From: Xanthomonas sp. XNM01
GTDB taxonomy: Bacteria; Pseudomonadota; Gammaproteobacteria; Xanthomonadales; Xanthomonadaceae
NCBI RefSeq assembly: GCF_014851915.1
Contig: NZ_JACVAP010000003.1
Span: forward strand, 434,001 to 498,000
Direction: 5' to 3'
DNA: 64,000 nt
In this document: piece by piece, positions 37,343 through 46,059 of the stretch
How the letters are laid out: every line of letters starts with the position of its first letter
Numbering within the stretch: the stretch's first letter is position 1
Notes under the pieces: generated by a model
What the model was told of the DNA's origin: nothing
Database searches by the model: none
The model's input: the letters and a program-made list of their open reading frames with translations, nothing else
Translations under genes and position numbers: made by a program

Positions 37343-38068
37343 TCAGGCCACCGCGGCCTGCTGCGCGATCCGGCTGACCGCGGCAGGCAGCGCGTCGGCC
37401 TGCTCGACCGTCAGCACGCGCGGATGGGCATCGTCCAGGCCGTGCTCGGCCTCGTGCGCCCAGGTCACCTCGTACGGCATGTGGATGCCCCAGCCGCCCA
37501 GCCGCACCACCGGCTCGATGTCCGAGCGCAGCGAGTTGCCGACCATCACGAACTGCGAGGCCTCCAGCCCGAACTCGGCCAGCACCCGGGCGTAGGTCGG
37601 CGGGTCCTTCTCGGAGACGATCTCGATCCGCGGGAACAGGTCGGACAGGCCGGAGCTGGCGATCTTGGCTTCCTGGTGGAACAGGTCGCCCTTGGTGATC
37701 AGCACCACCGGCACCTCGGCCGCGATCGCGGCGACCGCCTCGCGGATGCCGGGGATCAACTCCACCGGATGCTGCAGCGTGGTGCGCCCGATCTCGATCA
37801 CCTGCTGGATGTCGCCGGCGCTGATGCGCGCATCGGTGAGTTCGATCGCCGCCTCGATCATCGACAGGGTCATGCCCTTCACGCCGTAGCCGAAGATCTT
37901 CAGGTTGCGGCGTTCCACCGCGAGCAGGTGGCCGAGCACGCGCGGGTCGTTCAGATCGATGTAGTGGCCGAGGATCGCCTCGAAGTCGGCCTCGGCCTTG
38001 CGGTAGTAGTCCTCGCTGCGCCAGAGCGTGTCGTCGCCGTCGAAGCCCACCAGTCCGATCTGCTGCAT
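37343..38068 (-). CDS. HAD-superfamily hydrolase (phosphatase-like)
   Basis: The 241-residue protein has the HAD nucleophile motif DGDDTLW near residue 10, a helical cap in residues ~20-110, motif II VVLITKG, and the acidic motif IV in VMVGNSLRSDIEP. It is probably a small-molecule phosphatase; substrate is unknown. The true start is the ATG giving MQQIGLVGFDGDDT. The open frame upstream is not conserved in appearance. Confidence 0.88.
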   Translation of the reverse strand: MQQIGLVGFDGDDTLWRSEDYYRKAEADFEAILGHYIDLNDPRVLGHLLAVERRNLKIFGYGVKGMTLSMIEAAIELTDARISAGDIQQVIEIGRTTLQHPVELIPGIREAVAAIAAEVPVVLITKGDLFHQEAKIASSGLSDLFPRIEIVSEKDPPTYARVLAEFGLEASQFVMVGNSLRSDIEPVVRLGGWGIHMPYEVTWAHEAEHGLDDAHPRVLTVEQADALPAAVSRIAQQAAVA

Positions 38069-38148
38069 TGCCAGGTCCTGCGATGTGCGGGGAGGCGCAG
38101 CATACCGGCTCGTTCCTCCCCGCGCCGGCCCGGTTCCCGCAAGACGAC

Positions 38149-38172
38149 GGGGCGGACCCGAAGGCCCGCCCC
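38149..38172 (-). terminator. Hairpin downstream of the EF-hand gene
   Basis: GGGGCGG-ACC and GGC-CCGCCCC pair with one mismatch around a CGAA loop, about 45 bases after the EF-hand gene's stop and upstream of the HAD gene. The T-content after it on the minus strand is low, so strength is uncertain. Confidence 0.5.
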
Positions 38173-38216
38173 GTGCGTGTGCTGCAGCCGCGGAATGCGG
38201 CGCGATCGATGCCCGA

Positions 38217-38600
38217 TCAGTTCTGGGTCGCGGCGTCCTGCTGGGCCTGGATGAAGCCACGGTACTCGTCCGGGGTCAGCTGGCCGTCGCCGTTGGTGTC
38301 GGCCTCGTCGAAGACGCTGGACAGGCCGGTGTGGCGCTGCGCTTCTTCCTTGCTGATGTTGCCGTCGCCGTCGACATCGAGGTCGGCCCAGCCCATGGCC
38401 TGGCCACTGCCCTGCGACTGCTGCGCCTGCTGCTGGGCGGCGCCGGTGGCCTGCTGTGCCTGCTGCATCTGCTGGGCCTGCTGTTCGGCCTGCGCCTCGG
38501 TGGCGGTGGTCGGCTGGGTCTGGGCGAACGCCAGCGGCGCGGCGGCGAGCATGCCCAGGATCATCAGCGGAGCGGCGGTCAGTCGGGTGGTGGTCTTCAT
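38217..38600 (-). CDS. Secreted EF-hand calcium-binding protein
   Basis: The 127-residue protein has a signal peptide (cut near FAQ, residue ~24) and a Gln/Ala-rich coiled region. Two EF-hand loops follow at DVDGDGNISKEE and DTNGDGQLTPDE, each with Asp/Asn/Asp at loop positions 1, 3 and 5 and Glu at 12. It should bind Ca2+ in the periplasm or outside. AGGAG precedes the ATG. Its role is unknown. Confidence 0.88.
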   Translation of the reverse strand: MKTTTRLTAAPLMILGMLAAAPLAFAQTQPTTATEAQAEQQAQQMQQAQQATGAAQQQAQQSQGSGQAMGWADLDVDGDGNISKEEAQRHTGLSSVFDEADTNGDGQLTPDEYRGFIQAQQDAATQN

Positions 38601-38774
38601 GGCGTGTCTCCTGGTGGTTTTGAGCGTGACGGTGCGTGGCACCGCGTCACGGCCCGCACCTTGCGACCGCTGGAATGAACCGCTCTTGCAGCGCGGCGGG
38701 GCCGGCAACATCTGCTTAACCACCGCCGCGGGAAGTCGCGCTAGGACGCCGGTTAGCCGCTGGTGAGGGCCGGG

Positions 38775-39200
38775 TTAGCCGCCGGTTGAATCGGGATCTG
38801 CGGCTTCTTTCCCGGGTGCCGGACGCCCCTCTTCGGCGTCCGCAGCCGCGAAACGCCCGCTGAACACCCACCAGCCCAGCACCACGCCGCACAGGGCTCC
38901 GATGACCTCGAACATGACCCGCGTGCCCAGATTGTCCGCATCATGGATGCCGGCCAGGGCCAGCCGCGCGTACAACGGCGACTCGAGCCGGGCGATGCCC
39001 AGGTAGAACAGGTTCCAGGCATCGATGCCGGCGCCGATGACCACCGCGATGGCGCCACTCCAGCCGATCGCATGCCCGATCGTCAGCGCCGCGCGCCGGC
39101 AGACCCAGACCCAGCCGGCGTACACGAGCACGCCGATCACGAAGGCGATCAGGCCGGCTTCCAGTGCGCCGAGCAGGCCGTAATGCAGGGGCAGGTTCAT
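38775..39200 (-). CDS. Inner-membrane protein of unknown function
   Basis: The 141-residue protein has four hydrophobic helices (residues ~12-32, 40-62, 75-85 partly, 95-113) and an acidic Pro/Ala tail. No domain is recognised. It stands between the EF-hand gene and the CPXCG gene on the same strand, with its own start ATG in MNLPLHYGLLG. Confidence 0.65.
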   Translation of the reverse strand: MNLPLHYGLLGALEAGLIAFVIGVLVYAGWVWVCRRAALTIGHAIGWSGAIAVVIGAGIDAWNLFYLGIARLESPLYARLALAGIHDADNLGTRVMFEVIGALCGVVLGWWVFSGRFAAADAEEGRPAPGKEAADPDSTGG

Positions 39201-39323
39201 CGCGTTCCGGGAGGTGGAGGAAGCGCGCAGTCTACCTGTCGCGCCATCGCGGCCTGCCCGCGCCGGTCCGGCGCGGATGCGGGCCGCCGCCGATACGCGC
39301 GCCTGCGCGGCAGCCGTCCCGGC

Positions 39324-39509
39324 TCAGGCCTCGTCTTCGCGCCGCGCCGACACCTGCGCTTGGCCGTCGATGTCGACCTGGAGCATGACCACGATCGGCC
39401 GGCAGCAGACCTGGCAGTCCTCGATGTAATGCTGGTCGCCGGCGGAGGTGTCGAGCACGAGGCCGATGGGCTCGCCGCAGTACGGGCAGTGGATGTCGGC
39501 GAACGGCAT
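39324..39509 (-). CDS. CPXCG-type small zinc-binding protein
   Basis: The 61-residue protein has two Cys pairs, CPYCG at residue 8 and CQVCC near residue 33, in the CPXCG family layout ([28 protein letters not shown]). The pairs probably hold one zinc. The function of the family is unestablished. I start at [12 protein letters not shown]; an upstream in-frame start gives an unrelated extension. Confidence 0.85.
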   Translation of the reverse strand: MPFADIHCPYCGEPIGLVLDTSAGDQHYIEDCQVCCRPIVVMLQVDIDGQAQVSARREDEA

Positions 39510-39540
39510 GCGGCGTCCTAGATGAAGGCGGCTGCGCGCG

Positions 39541-40299
39541 TCAGCGCACGGGCACATCGTAGGCGGTCTGCGGATCGGGCTCCGGCCGCAGGCTGAAGTG
39601 CCACCACTCCAGCGGATAGTTGACGAACCCCTACGCGGCCATCGCCTGCACCAGACGCTGGCGGTTGCCGCGCACCTCGGGCGTCAGCCCGGGCGCATCG
39701 GTATGCGCGGCGGGGCCGAACAGGTCGAAACCGGTGCCCATGTCCAGAGGCGTGCAGCGGCCATCGGCGCAGCGCACCAGGGTGAGGTCGACCGTGGCGG
39801 CACGGCTGTGGCCGGACCTGTCGGCGATGTAGTCCGGGACCAGCGCGCCCTTGTCGACCTGCGGATAGAAGCGCGCCTTGCTCGCCGGGTCGTCCGGCGC
39901 CGCGGCCCAGGCCACGAAACTGCGCACCGCGCGCACCGGCCGGTAGCAGTCGAAGATCTCCAGCCCCAGCCCGTCGGCACGCAGCGCCTGCTGGACGCGC
40001 GCCAGCGCCTCGGCCGCCGGACGCAGCAGGTAGCAGCGGTTGGCTTCGTAGCCGGGCACCGGCGCACCGGTGAAGTTGTCGTCGCCGACGTAGCGCATGC
40101 GCACGTGCAGATCCGGTGCCAGCGTCGCCACATCGACCAGCCCGGCCTCGGCGGCATCGCGGGCCGGCGAGACGACCGGCGCCGCCACACCGCCCGCCGA
40201 CAGCAGTACCGCGACCAGCAGCGAGGCAAGCGCGACCACGCGCCGGCGACGACGCGACCTCATGGCGGTACGCGCCCGCATCGCGCCCGCCCCGGTCAA
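39541..40299 (-). pseudogene. VanX/DdpX-like D-alanyl-D-alanine dipeptidase, interrupted by an amber codon
   Basis: The frame encodes a signal-bearing zinc dipeptidase that would split D-Ala-D-Ala. It has IFDCYRPVRAVRSF, and the zinc-site SGHSRAATVDLTL supplies a His and an Asp. A TAG at 39633-39631 stops translation after about 222 residues. In the same frame beyond it come [18 protein letters not shown] and a natural TGA at 39541. The catalytic Glu and third zinc ligand His (EWWH) lie after the TAG, so the short product should be inactive. The TTG start overlaps the amidase stop. A sequencing error or amber readthrough cannot be excluded. Confidence 0.82.
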
Positions 40300-41120
40300 G
40301 GCAGGTCGCCTTCGGCTGCCGCGGGCCGCAGCACAGCCGGCTCGGGGTACAGGGTCAGCGCGTGTAGGATGCGCAGATCCTCGGCATCGAAGGTGGTCAG
40401 CTCATCGCCGCGGTAGCGGCTGCGAAACGCACGCACCGCGGCGCTGCGGTCGGCGATGGGATAGCCGAGCACGCGCATCGCCAGCCACGGATCGAAGCCC
40501 GCGGGCGCGGGCGGCGCATCGGCGGCCGGCCACAGGCCGAAGCCGGCCTCGGCCAGCGTCTTCCAGGGAAACAGCGGGCCGGGATCGCGCTTGCGGGTCG
40601 GCGCCAGGTCCTCGTGGCCGATGATCGCGCTGCGCGGGATCCGCCAGCGCGTGCACAGGTCCTCCAGCAGCGCGATCAGCGTCTGCACCTGCGCCGGTGG
40701 AAACGGCGAGTGCCCGTCGTTGTCGATCTCGATGCCGATCGATGCCGAGTTCACGTCGCCGATGGTGCCCCACGAGCCGGCGCCGGCGTGCCACGCGCGG
40801 CGCTCGTCGCTGACCAGCTGGTACAGGTCGCCGTCGCGGCCGACCAGGTAGTGCGCGCTGACCCGCCCGCCGGCATTGCGGGTGCGCAGCGTGTCCAGGC
40901 TGCGCTGGACCGAGTCCTGGTCGGTGAAATGCAGCACCACCAGCACCGGCCGGCGCGCATCGTGGTTGTCCGACGGCACCCACTGCGCGATCGGATTGCG
41001 CTGCGGCGCATGGCTGCAGGCGGCCAGCAGCAGCGCGGCGGCCGCGAGCAGTGCCAGGCGAAGGCTCCGCCAGGAGATCGGGCGTGCGGGCGCGGGCGGG
41101 ATCGGGGACTGGGCGTGCAT
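40296..41120 (-). CDS. N-acetylmuramoyl-L-alanine amidase lipoprotein (AmpD/AmiD type)
   Basis: The 274-residue protein has a lipobox (LLLAACS) and an amidase_2 domain: VLHFTD (zinc His), SAHYLVGRDGDLYQLV, RAWHAG, SIGIEIDND and the late zinc His in GHEDLAPTRKRDPG. The extra C-terminal domain with repeated helical residues resembles the AmiD peptidoglycan-binding extension. It should cleave the MurNAc-L-Ala bond of muropeptides from the outer-membrane inner face. AGGAG precedes the ATG. It lies next to the VanX remnant and serine hydrolase. Confidence 0.9.
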   Translation of the reverse strand: MHAQSPIPPAPARPISWRSLRLALLAAAALLLAACSHAPQRNPIAQWVPSDNHDARRPVLVVLHFTDQDSVQRSLDTLRTRNAGGRVSAHYLVGRDGDLYQLVSDERRAWHAGAGSWGTIGDVNSASIGIEIDNDGHSPFPPAQVQTLIALLEDLCTRWRIPRSAIIGHEDLAPTRKRDPGPLFPWKTLAEAGFGLWPAADAPPAPAGFDPWLAMRVLGYPIADRSAAVRAFRSRYRGDELTTFDAEDLRILHALTLYPEPAVLRPAAAEGDLP

Positions 41121-41161
41121 CGGGAACTCCTGCAGCGGCATCGGATGGCGGAAGGGGCGGC

Positions 41162-42790
41162 TCAGCGTCCGCAGCCGGCGACGCGCTCCAGCGCCAGGTC
41201 GCCGTAGTCGTAACTGGAGTCGGCGTCGGGGTCGACGTGCGACATCGCCAATCGCGCCGATCCACGGCCGGGACGGCTGAAGTCCAGCCAGGGCTCGGCG
41301 TCGACGCTGCGGTCGTCCCATTCGACCAGATAGCGCCCGCCGACCTGCATCACCCGGCCGGACATGCGCGGCGACTTGTGCGCGCGGAAGCCGATGGCGT
41401 CGCCGCGCGCGCACAGCGAGACATCGCCGAACCACGGATCGCGCCATGTGCCGGTCCAGGCGAAATCGCGTGCGGAGACCGGCAGCCGCGCCGAGGTGTC
41501 CGGCGCCGTGGCGCGCGCGGTCGCGCCGCCCGCTGCGGCCTGCGCCCGCGCACGCGCCGCCGCGTCCGCACTGGCGTCGACATCCAGTGCCAGCGCGTCG
41601 CGGGTGAAGGCACGGGTCAGCACCTGGCCGAGCACGCTGCGCGCCTCGCCGCCCTGCCCGTTGATCAGGATCACGAAGCCGCTGCGGCGGTCCGGCAGCA
41701 GCACCAGCGAGGCGTACATGCCCATCAGGGTGCCGGTGTGCGCGACCATCCATTCGCCGTCCACGTCCGAGATGCGCCAGCCGTAGCCGTAGCCGTACAT
41801 GCGGGTGCGGTCCTCCTCGCGCATCCGGCGCGAGATCGGCATCGGCTGGTGCAGCGTCCACAGCGCGCGGCGCTGGGTCTCGGACAGCCAGTCCGGCGCG
41901 GCCGACGGATCGAGCCAGGCGCGCATCCAGGCCAGCATGTCGTCCAGCCCGCAGCGGATGCCGCCGGCGGCCATCGAGGCGGTATCCGGAATCTGCGGCC
42001 CGTCCTCGCGCACCACCACGTTGCGGCCGTCCTGCGGCATGTGCGGCTGGGCGACGTTGCCCACCGCGTCGCGCGACCACGCGCCGGCCTGGCAGCGCTG
42101 CATGCCCAGCGGCGCGAACACCTCCTCGTGCACCAGCTGCGCGTACGGCTTGCCGGCGACCCGCGCCGCGACCTCGCCGGCCACCACGTAGAGCAGGTTG
42201 TCGTAGGAGTAATGCGAACGGAAACTGTGGGTCGGCCGCAGGTGGGCGAGCGCGGCGATGATGTCGTCGCGGTCGAACGCGTTCGGCTCCGGCCACAGCA
42301 TCAGATCGCCGGCACCGATGCCGAGCCCGCTGTTGTGGATCAGCAGGTCGCGCACCTGCATGTGCTCGGTCACCCAGGCATCGTGCATGCGGAACTGCGG
42401 CAGATGCCGGCGGACCGGGTCGTCCCAGGCCAGCAGCCCGGCATCGACCTGGCGTGCCAGCACCGCGGTGGTCATCGCCTTGCTGAGCGAGGCGATCTTG
42501 AACAGGCTGCCGGCATCGACCGGCTCGCCGCTGTCCGCGCGGAGCTCGCCGTGCGTGCCGCGGTAGACCACCTCGCCATCGACGATCACGCCGACCGCGA
42601 TGCCCGGCAGCGAAAAGCGCTCCATGGTCCGCAGCACGGCCGCGTCCACCGCCTCCGGCGACGGCAACGGCGGTGCCGCGGCCTGCGCTGCGGCACCGCT
42701 CCACGCCAGGGCCAGGCCCGCTGCCAGCAGGCGGAGGCGGCCCGCACGGGGGCCGCTCCGCTGCAACCACGCGAACACGCCGTTCCGCAT
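41162..42790 (-). CDS. Periplasmic serine hydrolase of the beta-lactamase/D-Ala-peptidase fold
   Basis: The 542-residue protein has a signal peptide and the class C/penicillin-binding fold. The catalytic SLSK (in KIASLSKAMTT, about residue 95), the YSYDN motif and HTGT stand at the usual spacing. A C-terminal beta domain of ~120 residues follows. Relatives cleave D-amino-acid peptides or act as esterases; the substrate is not fixed. The ATG overlaps the TonB receptor stop (TGATG), so the two are made together. Confidence 0.88.
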   Translation of the reverse strand: MRNGVFAWLQRSGPRAGRLRLLAAGLALAWSGAAAQAAAPPLPSPEAVDAAVLRTMERFSLPGIAVGVIVDGEVVYRGTHGELRADSGEPVDAGSLFKIASLSKAMTTAVLARQVDAGLLAWDDPVRRHLPQFRMHDAWVTEHMQVRDLLIHNSGLGIGAGDLMLWPEPNAFDRDDIIAALAHLRPTHSFRSHYSYDNLLYVVAGEVAARVAGKPYAQLVHEEVFAPLGMQRCQAGAWSRDAVGNVAQPHMPQDGRNVVVREDGPQIPDTASMAAGGIRCGLDDMLAWMRAWLDPSAAPDWLSETQRRALWTLHQPMPISRRMREEDRTRMYGYGYGWRISDVDGEWMVAHTGTLMGMYASLVLLPDRRSGFVILINGQGGEARSVLGQVLTRAFTRDALALDVDASADAAARARAQAAAGGATARATAPDTSARLPVSARDFAWTGTWRDPWFGDVSLCARGDAIGFRAHKSPRMSGRVMQVGGRYLVEWDDRSVDAEPWLDFSRPGRGSARLAMSHVDPDADSSYDYGDLALERVAGCGR

Positions 42791-45669
42791 CAGAACGTGT
42801 ATTCGGCCTGCAGGGTGAACGCACGGCCGCGCGGATCGCCCACACGCGCATCCCAGCCGGCGCCGTCGCCGTGGTCCAGGTAGCGCAGGGTGAACGGCGG
42901 ATCGGTGTTCAGCACGTTGCGCACGCCGAAGGTGAGCTTGAGGCTGTCGATGCCGGTCCACGCCACGCTGTAGTTGTAGGTGGTGTAGTCGTCCACCTCC
43001 GGCTCCCAGCGCTCCGGCATGTAGCTGCCGTTGCGGATGCCCGGCGGCACGTAGTCGGTGTAGCCGTCGCGGTAGATCTGGGTCAGCGAGTGGATCCAGT
43101 CGCCCTTGCTCCAGGTGAAGCCCAGCGTGTGCTTCCACTTCAGCGGCAGGTTGAAGTACGGCTCGTACAGGCCCACCGTGCTGTCGCCGTACGGCTGCGA
43201 GGCCAGGCTCTTGCTCTTGAAGGTGTCCAGGTAGTTGCCGTTGAGGTGCAGGCGCCAGTTGCCGCCGGCCAGTTCGCCGACCAGGTTGGCGTCCAGCTCG
43301 ACGCCGCGGGTCAGGGTGCCGCCGGTGTTGACGAAGCGCTGGTCGATCTGGACGACCTCGCCGCTGGCGTCGCGGATCCAGTTGGCCGTGAACAGGTCGT
43401 ACTCGGCGATCAGCGTGTCCAGGGTCACGCCGCGGATCGTGTTGATGCGCTCGATCTCCCACCAGTCCACGCTGAGGTTGAAATTGGCGGTCGGCGCGAG
43501 CACGAAGCCGATGCTCTTCTGCTTGGACTCCTCCGGCGCCAGGTTGGGGTTGCCGCCGCTGAGCACCGTCATGCCGGTGATCTCCTCGCAACCGGCCACG
43601 GCCGGGTTGGGAATGGCGCCCGGGCAGGTGGCCGGATCGGCGAGGCCGCGTGCGGTGTACACGCTCTCGGTGGTGCCGCGGAACAGCTGGGCGAAGCTGG
43701 GCACCTTGAAGCCGGTGCTGTACGCGCCGCGGAACGCCAGCCACTCGACCGGCTGGTACTTGAACGAGTACTTCGGGTTGGTGGTGCCACCGAAGCCGTC
43801 GTAGCGGTCGTGGCGGCCGGCCAGGGTCAGTTCCAGCGAGTCGAACAGCGGCAGGTAGGCCTCGACGAAGACCGCCTTCACGTCGCGGTGGACCGGAGCC
43901 AGGTAGTTCACCGCATCGCCCGGCGCGCCGAAGATCCAGGCGTTGCCGCCAGCCGCGGCGGCCGGCCCGTTGAACTCGTACTCCTCGCGACGCAGGTCCG
44001 CGCCCACCGCGGCCTGCACCTCGCCGCCGGGCAGGTTGAAGCCCAGGCCGCCGGAGAAGCTGGCATCGAGGATGGTGCTGGTGGTCTCGCCACGGTAGAG
44101 CTGCACGCCCGCGGCCGAGGCGGCACGCAGGGCGGACATCGCCGCCTCGCTCTGCTCCTGGCCGGGCATCAGGAACGGGTTGAGCAGGCCCGACGCCAGC
44201 GCCGCCTTCAGCTGCGGGGTGTAGTAGTAGCCGGTGCCGAGCACGGACTCGGAGCGGCTGACCGCGCGCGACAGGCCGGCGCTGTAGTCCCAGCTGCCCA
44301 GCGAACCTTCGAAGCCGAGCACCAGGCGCGCGGACTTGGTGCTGGTCTCGATCTGGCGCGGGCCGCAGGCGTAGCAGCGCCAGCGGTAGTTGATCGGATT
44401 GCCGTAGACCAGGTTGGCGGTGCCGAAGTAGTCGGCCAGCGCGTTGTAGACCATGTCGTAGGTCTCGCGCGTCAGGTCGTTGAGCGGATAGGCGTCCAGC
44501 GCGGTCGCCGCCGCGGTCGGCGTGGTCGGGATCGACGAGGAGATCTGCTGTGCTTCGAAGTGGCGCGTCGCCTTGACGTCCGAGCCCATCAACTCGACGT
44601 AGGCCTGGTGGTTGTCGGACAGCATGAAGGTCGCGCGGCCGAGGAACTGCACCGACTCCACCGGCTGCTGGATGGTGCGTGCGCGGCCGTAGTCCCAGGC
44701 GCAGGCGTAACGGTTGACCGTCTGCGCCCAGATCCGCTCGTCGTACGGCCCCATCATGTCGCCGCCGGCTTCGCAGCCCGCACCGCCCGGCAGGTCGAGG
44801 ATGTTGGGGCGCGAGATCAGCGCGCCGTCGCGCGGATCGACCAGATTGCCGCTGATCAGGCCGCCGGCCAGGTTGGTCACGGTCGCGAACGGCGTGCCGC
44901 TGGTATCGGGCGACAGGCCGCGGTCGGCCTGGAAGCTGTTGGAGAAATCGCGGTCGCTGCCGCGCAGGATCTCGTTGCGCTTGTAGCTGACCGCGCCCCA
45001 GACGTTCCAGCGGTCGCTGTCGAGGTCGCCGGCGCCGCCGATGATGTTGGCGGTGTAGATGTTGCCGCCGCCCTCCTCGGTCACGTCGACGCCGCCGGTG
45101 ATCGCCGCGCCGCGGTAGTCGTTGCGGGTGATGAAGTTGATGACGCCGCCGATCGCATCGGTGCCGTACACCGCCGAGGCGCCGTCGCGCAGGACCTCGA
45201 CCCGCTCGATCGCCGCGAACGGGATCGAGTTCAGGTCAACGACCTGGCCGGCCAGGCCATGGGTGGCCACGCGGCGCCCATTGAGCAGCACCAGGGTCGC
45301 GTCGGCGCCCTGACCACGCAGGTTGGCGCCGGACACGCCGTTGTTGCCGCGCGTGCCGGGCGGCGCGATGCCGCTGTTGGCGGCCAGGCTGTCGGAGCTG
45401 TTGCTGGCGATGTTGAGGAACTGCAGCAGCTGTTCGGCCGAGGTGATGCCCTGCTGTTCGATCTCCTGCTTCTGCATCACGGTGACGGGCAGCGCGGCCT
45501 CGATGTCGGTGCGCTTGATGCGCGAACCGGTCACGGTGACGCGGTCCAGTTCCTGCGGTGCCTGGGTGGACGGCGTGTCCTGCGCGGCGGCGATGGTGGG
45601 CACACACAGCGACGCCAGCAGCGCCACGGCGAGACGATGGCGCTTCGGATGCGGGGTTCGAACGGACAT
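42790..45669 (-). CDS. TonB-dependent outer-membrane receptor
   Basis: The 959-residue protein has a signal peptide (cut near AAAQ, residue ~30) and the plug domain with ELDRVTVTGSRIKRTDIEAA, then LLNGRRVATHGLAGQ and RVEVLRDGASAVYGTDAIGG. A 22-strand beta-barrel ends in FTLQAEYTF with the terminal aromatic residue. It is of the large Xanthomonas-type TBDR class that imports nutrients other than iron. It heads an operon with serine hydrolase, amidase and dipeptidase genes, so its ligand may be a peptidoglycan fragment or other peptide. Ligand is inferred from neighbours only. Confidence 0.92.
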   Translation of the reverse strand: MSVRTPHPKRHRLAVALLASLCVPTIAAAQDTPSTQAPQELDRVTVTGSRIKRTDIEAALPVTVMQKQEIEQQGITSAEQLLQFLNIASNSSDSLAANSGIAPPGTRGNNGVSGANLRGQGADATLVLLNGRRVATHGLAGQVVDLNSIPFAAIERVEVLRDGASAVYGTDAIGGVINFITRNDYRGAAITGGVDVTEEGGGNIYTANIIGGAGDLDSDRWNVWGAVSYKRNEILRGSDRDFSNSFQADRGLSPDTSGTPFATVTNLAGGLISGNLVDPRDGALISRPNILDLPGGAGCEAGGDMMGPYDERIWAQTVNRYACAWDYGRARTIQQPVESVQFLGRATFMLSDNHQAYVELMGSDVKATRHFEAQQISSSIPTTPTAAATALDAYPLNDLTRETYDMVYNALADYFGTANLVYGNPINYRWRCYACGPRQIETSTKSARLVLGFEGSLGSWDYSAGLSRAVSRSESVLGTGYYYTPQLKAALASGLLNPFLMPGQEQSEAAMSALRAASAAGVQLYRGETTSTILDASFSGGLGFNLPGGEVQAAVGADLRREEYEFNGPAAAAGGNAWIFGAPGDAVNYLAPVHRDVKAVFVEAYLPLFDSLELTLAGRHDRYDGFGGTTNPKYSFKYQPVEWLAFRGAYSTGFKVPSFAQLFRGTTESVYTARGLADPATCPGAIPNPAVAGCEEITGMTVLSGGNPNLAPEESKQKSIGFVLAPTANFNLSVDWWEIERINTIRGVTLDTLIAEYDLFTANWIRDASGEVVQIDQRFVNTGGTLTRGVELDANLVGELAGGNWRLHLNGNYLDTFKSKSLASQPYGDSTVGLYEPYFNLPLKWKHTLGFTWSKGDWIHSLTQIYRDGYTDYVPPGIRNGSYMPERWEPEVDDYTTYNYSVAWTGIDSLKLTFGVRNVLNTDPPFTLRYLDHGDGAGWDARVGDPRGRAFTLQAEYTF

Positions 45670-46059
45670 GGGTCTCTCTCTCCTGGACCGATGGTTGGGA
45701 CACGCTGTAACTGGATGAAGCGACCGTGCAGCCCGCCGGATTCCCCGACTCCCCTGAACCGGCTGTGCGTCCTCACGGTTGCCGATGCCGGCCGCGACCG
45801 CCCTCTCGCGGTACACGACCCGCCGCCGGCTGCGACCACCGGCCGGCATTGCGGTCCCGGTTCCCGGAACGTCTCCGGGGCACGCTGGAACCTGCGTCCT
45901 GCACGACTCTTCCCCTGTCGCACGCCGACCACTTGCAACACCGGCGCGCTGTCGGTGTAACACGCCTCCGACGACGCGGTCAATAATTTATTCTTGCAAT
46001 TTCCACCCGCAGGAATTAAGTATTCCACGCAGGGGTCACGACGCCGGAGGACATCGCCG
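45670..46059. promoter_or_regulatory. Divergent control region between the receptor operon and the peptidase operon
   Basis: This 390-base gap lacks genes and contains an AT-rich island at about 45980-46030 in otherwise GC-rich DNA. Two palindromes stand out: AATAA-T-TTATT (45982-45992) and GGAAT-TAAGT-ATTCC (46012-46026). The RpiR gene in the adjacent operon could act here. Promoter boxes were not assigned. Confidence 0.5.

Noticed and set aside
42673-45960. 1095-codon plus-strand frame opposite the TonB receptor
   Set aside because: Antisense of the receptor and serine hydrolase genes; Arg/Val/Ala/Gly-rich text with no motif. The minus-strand reading has clear TonB plug and barrel motifs.
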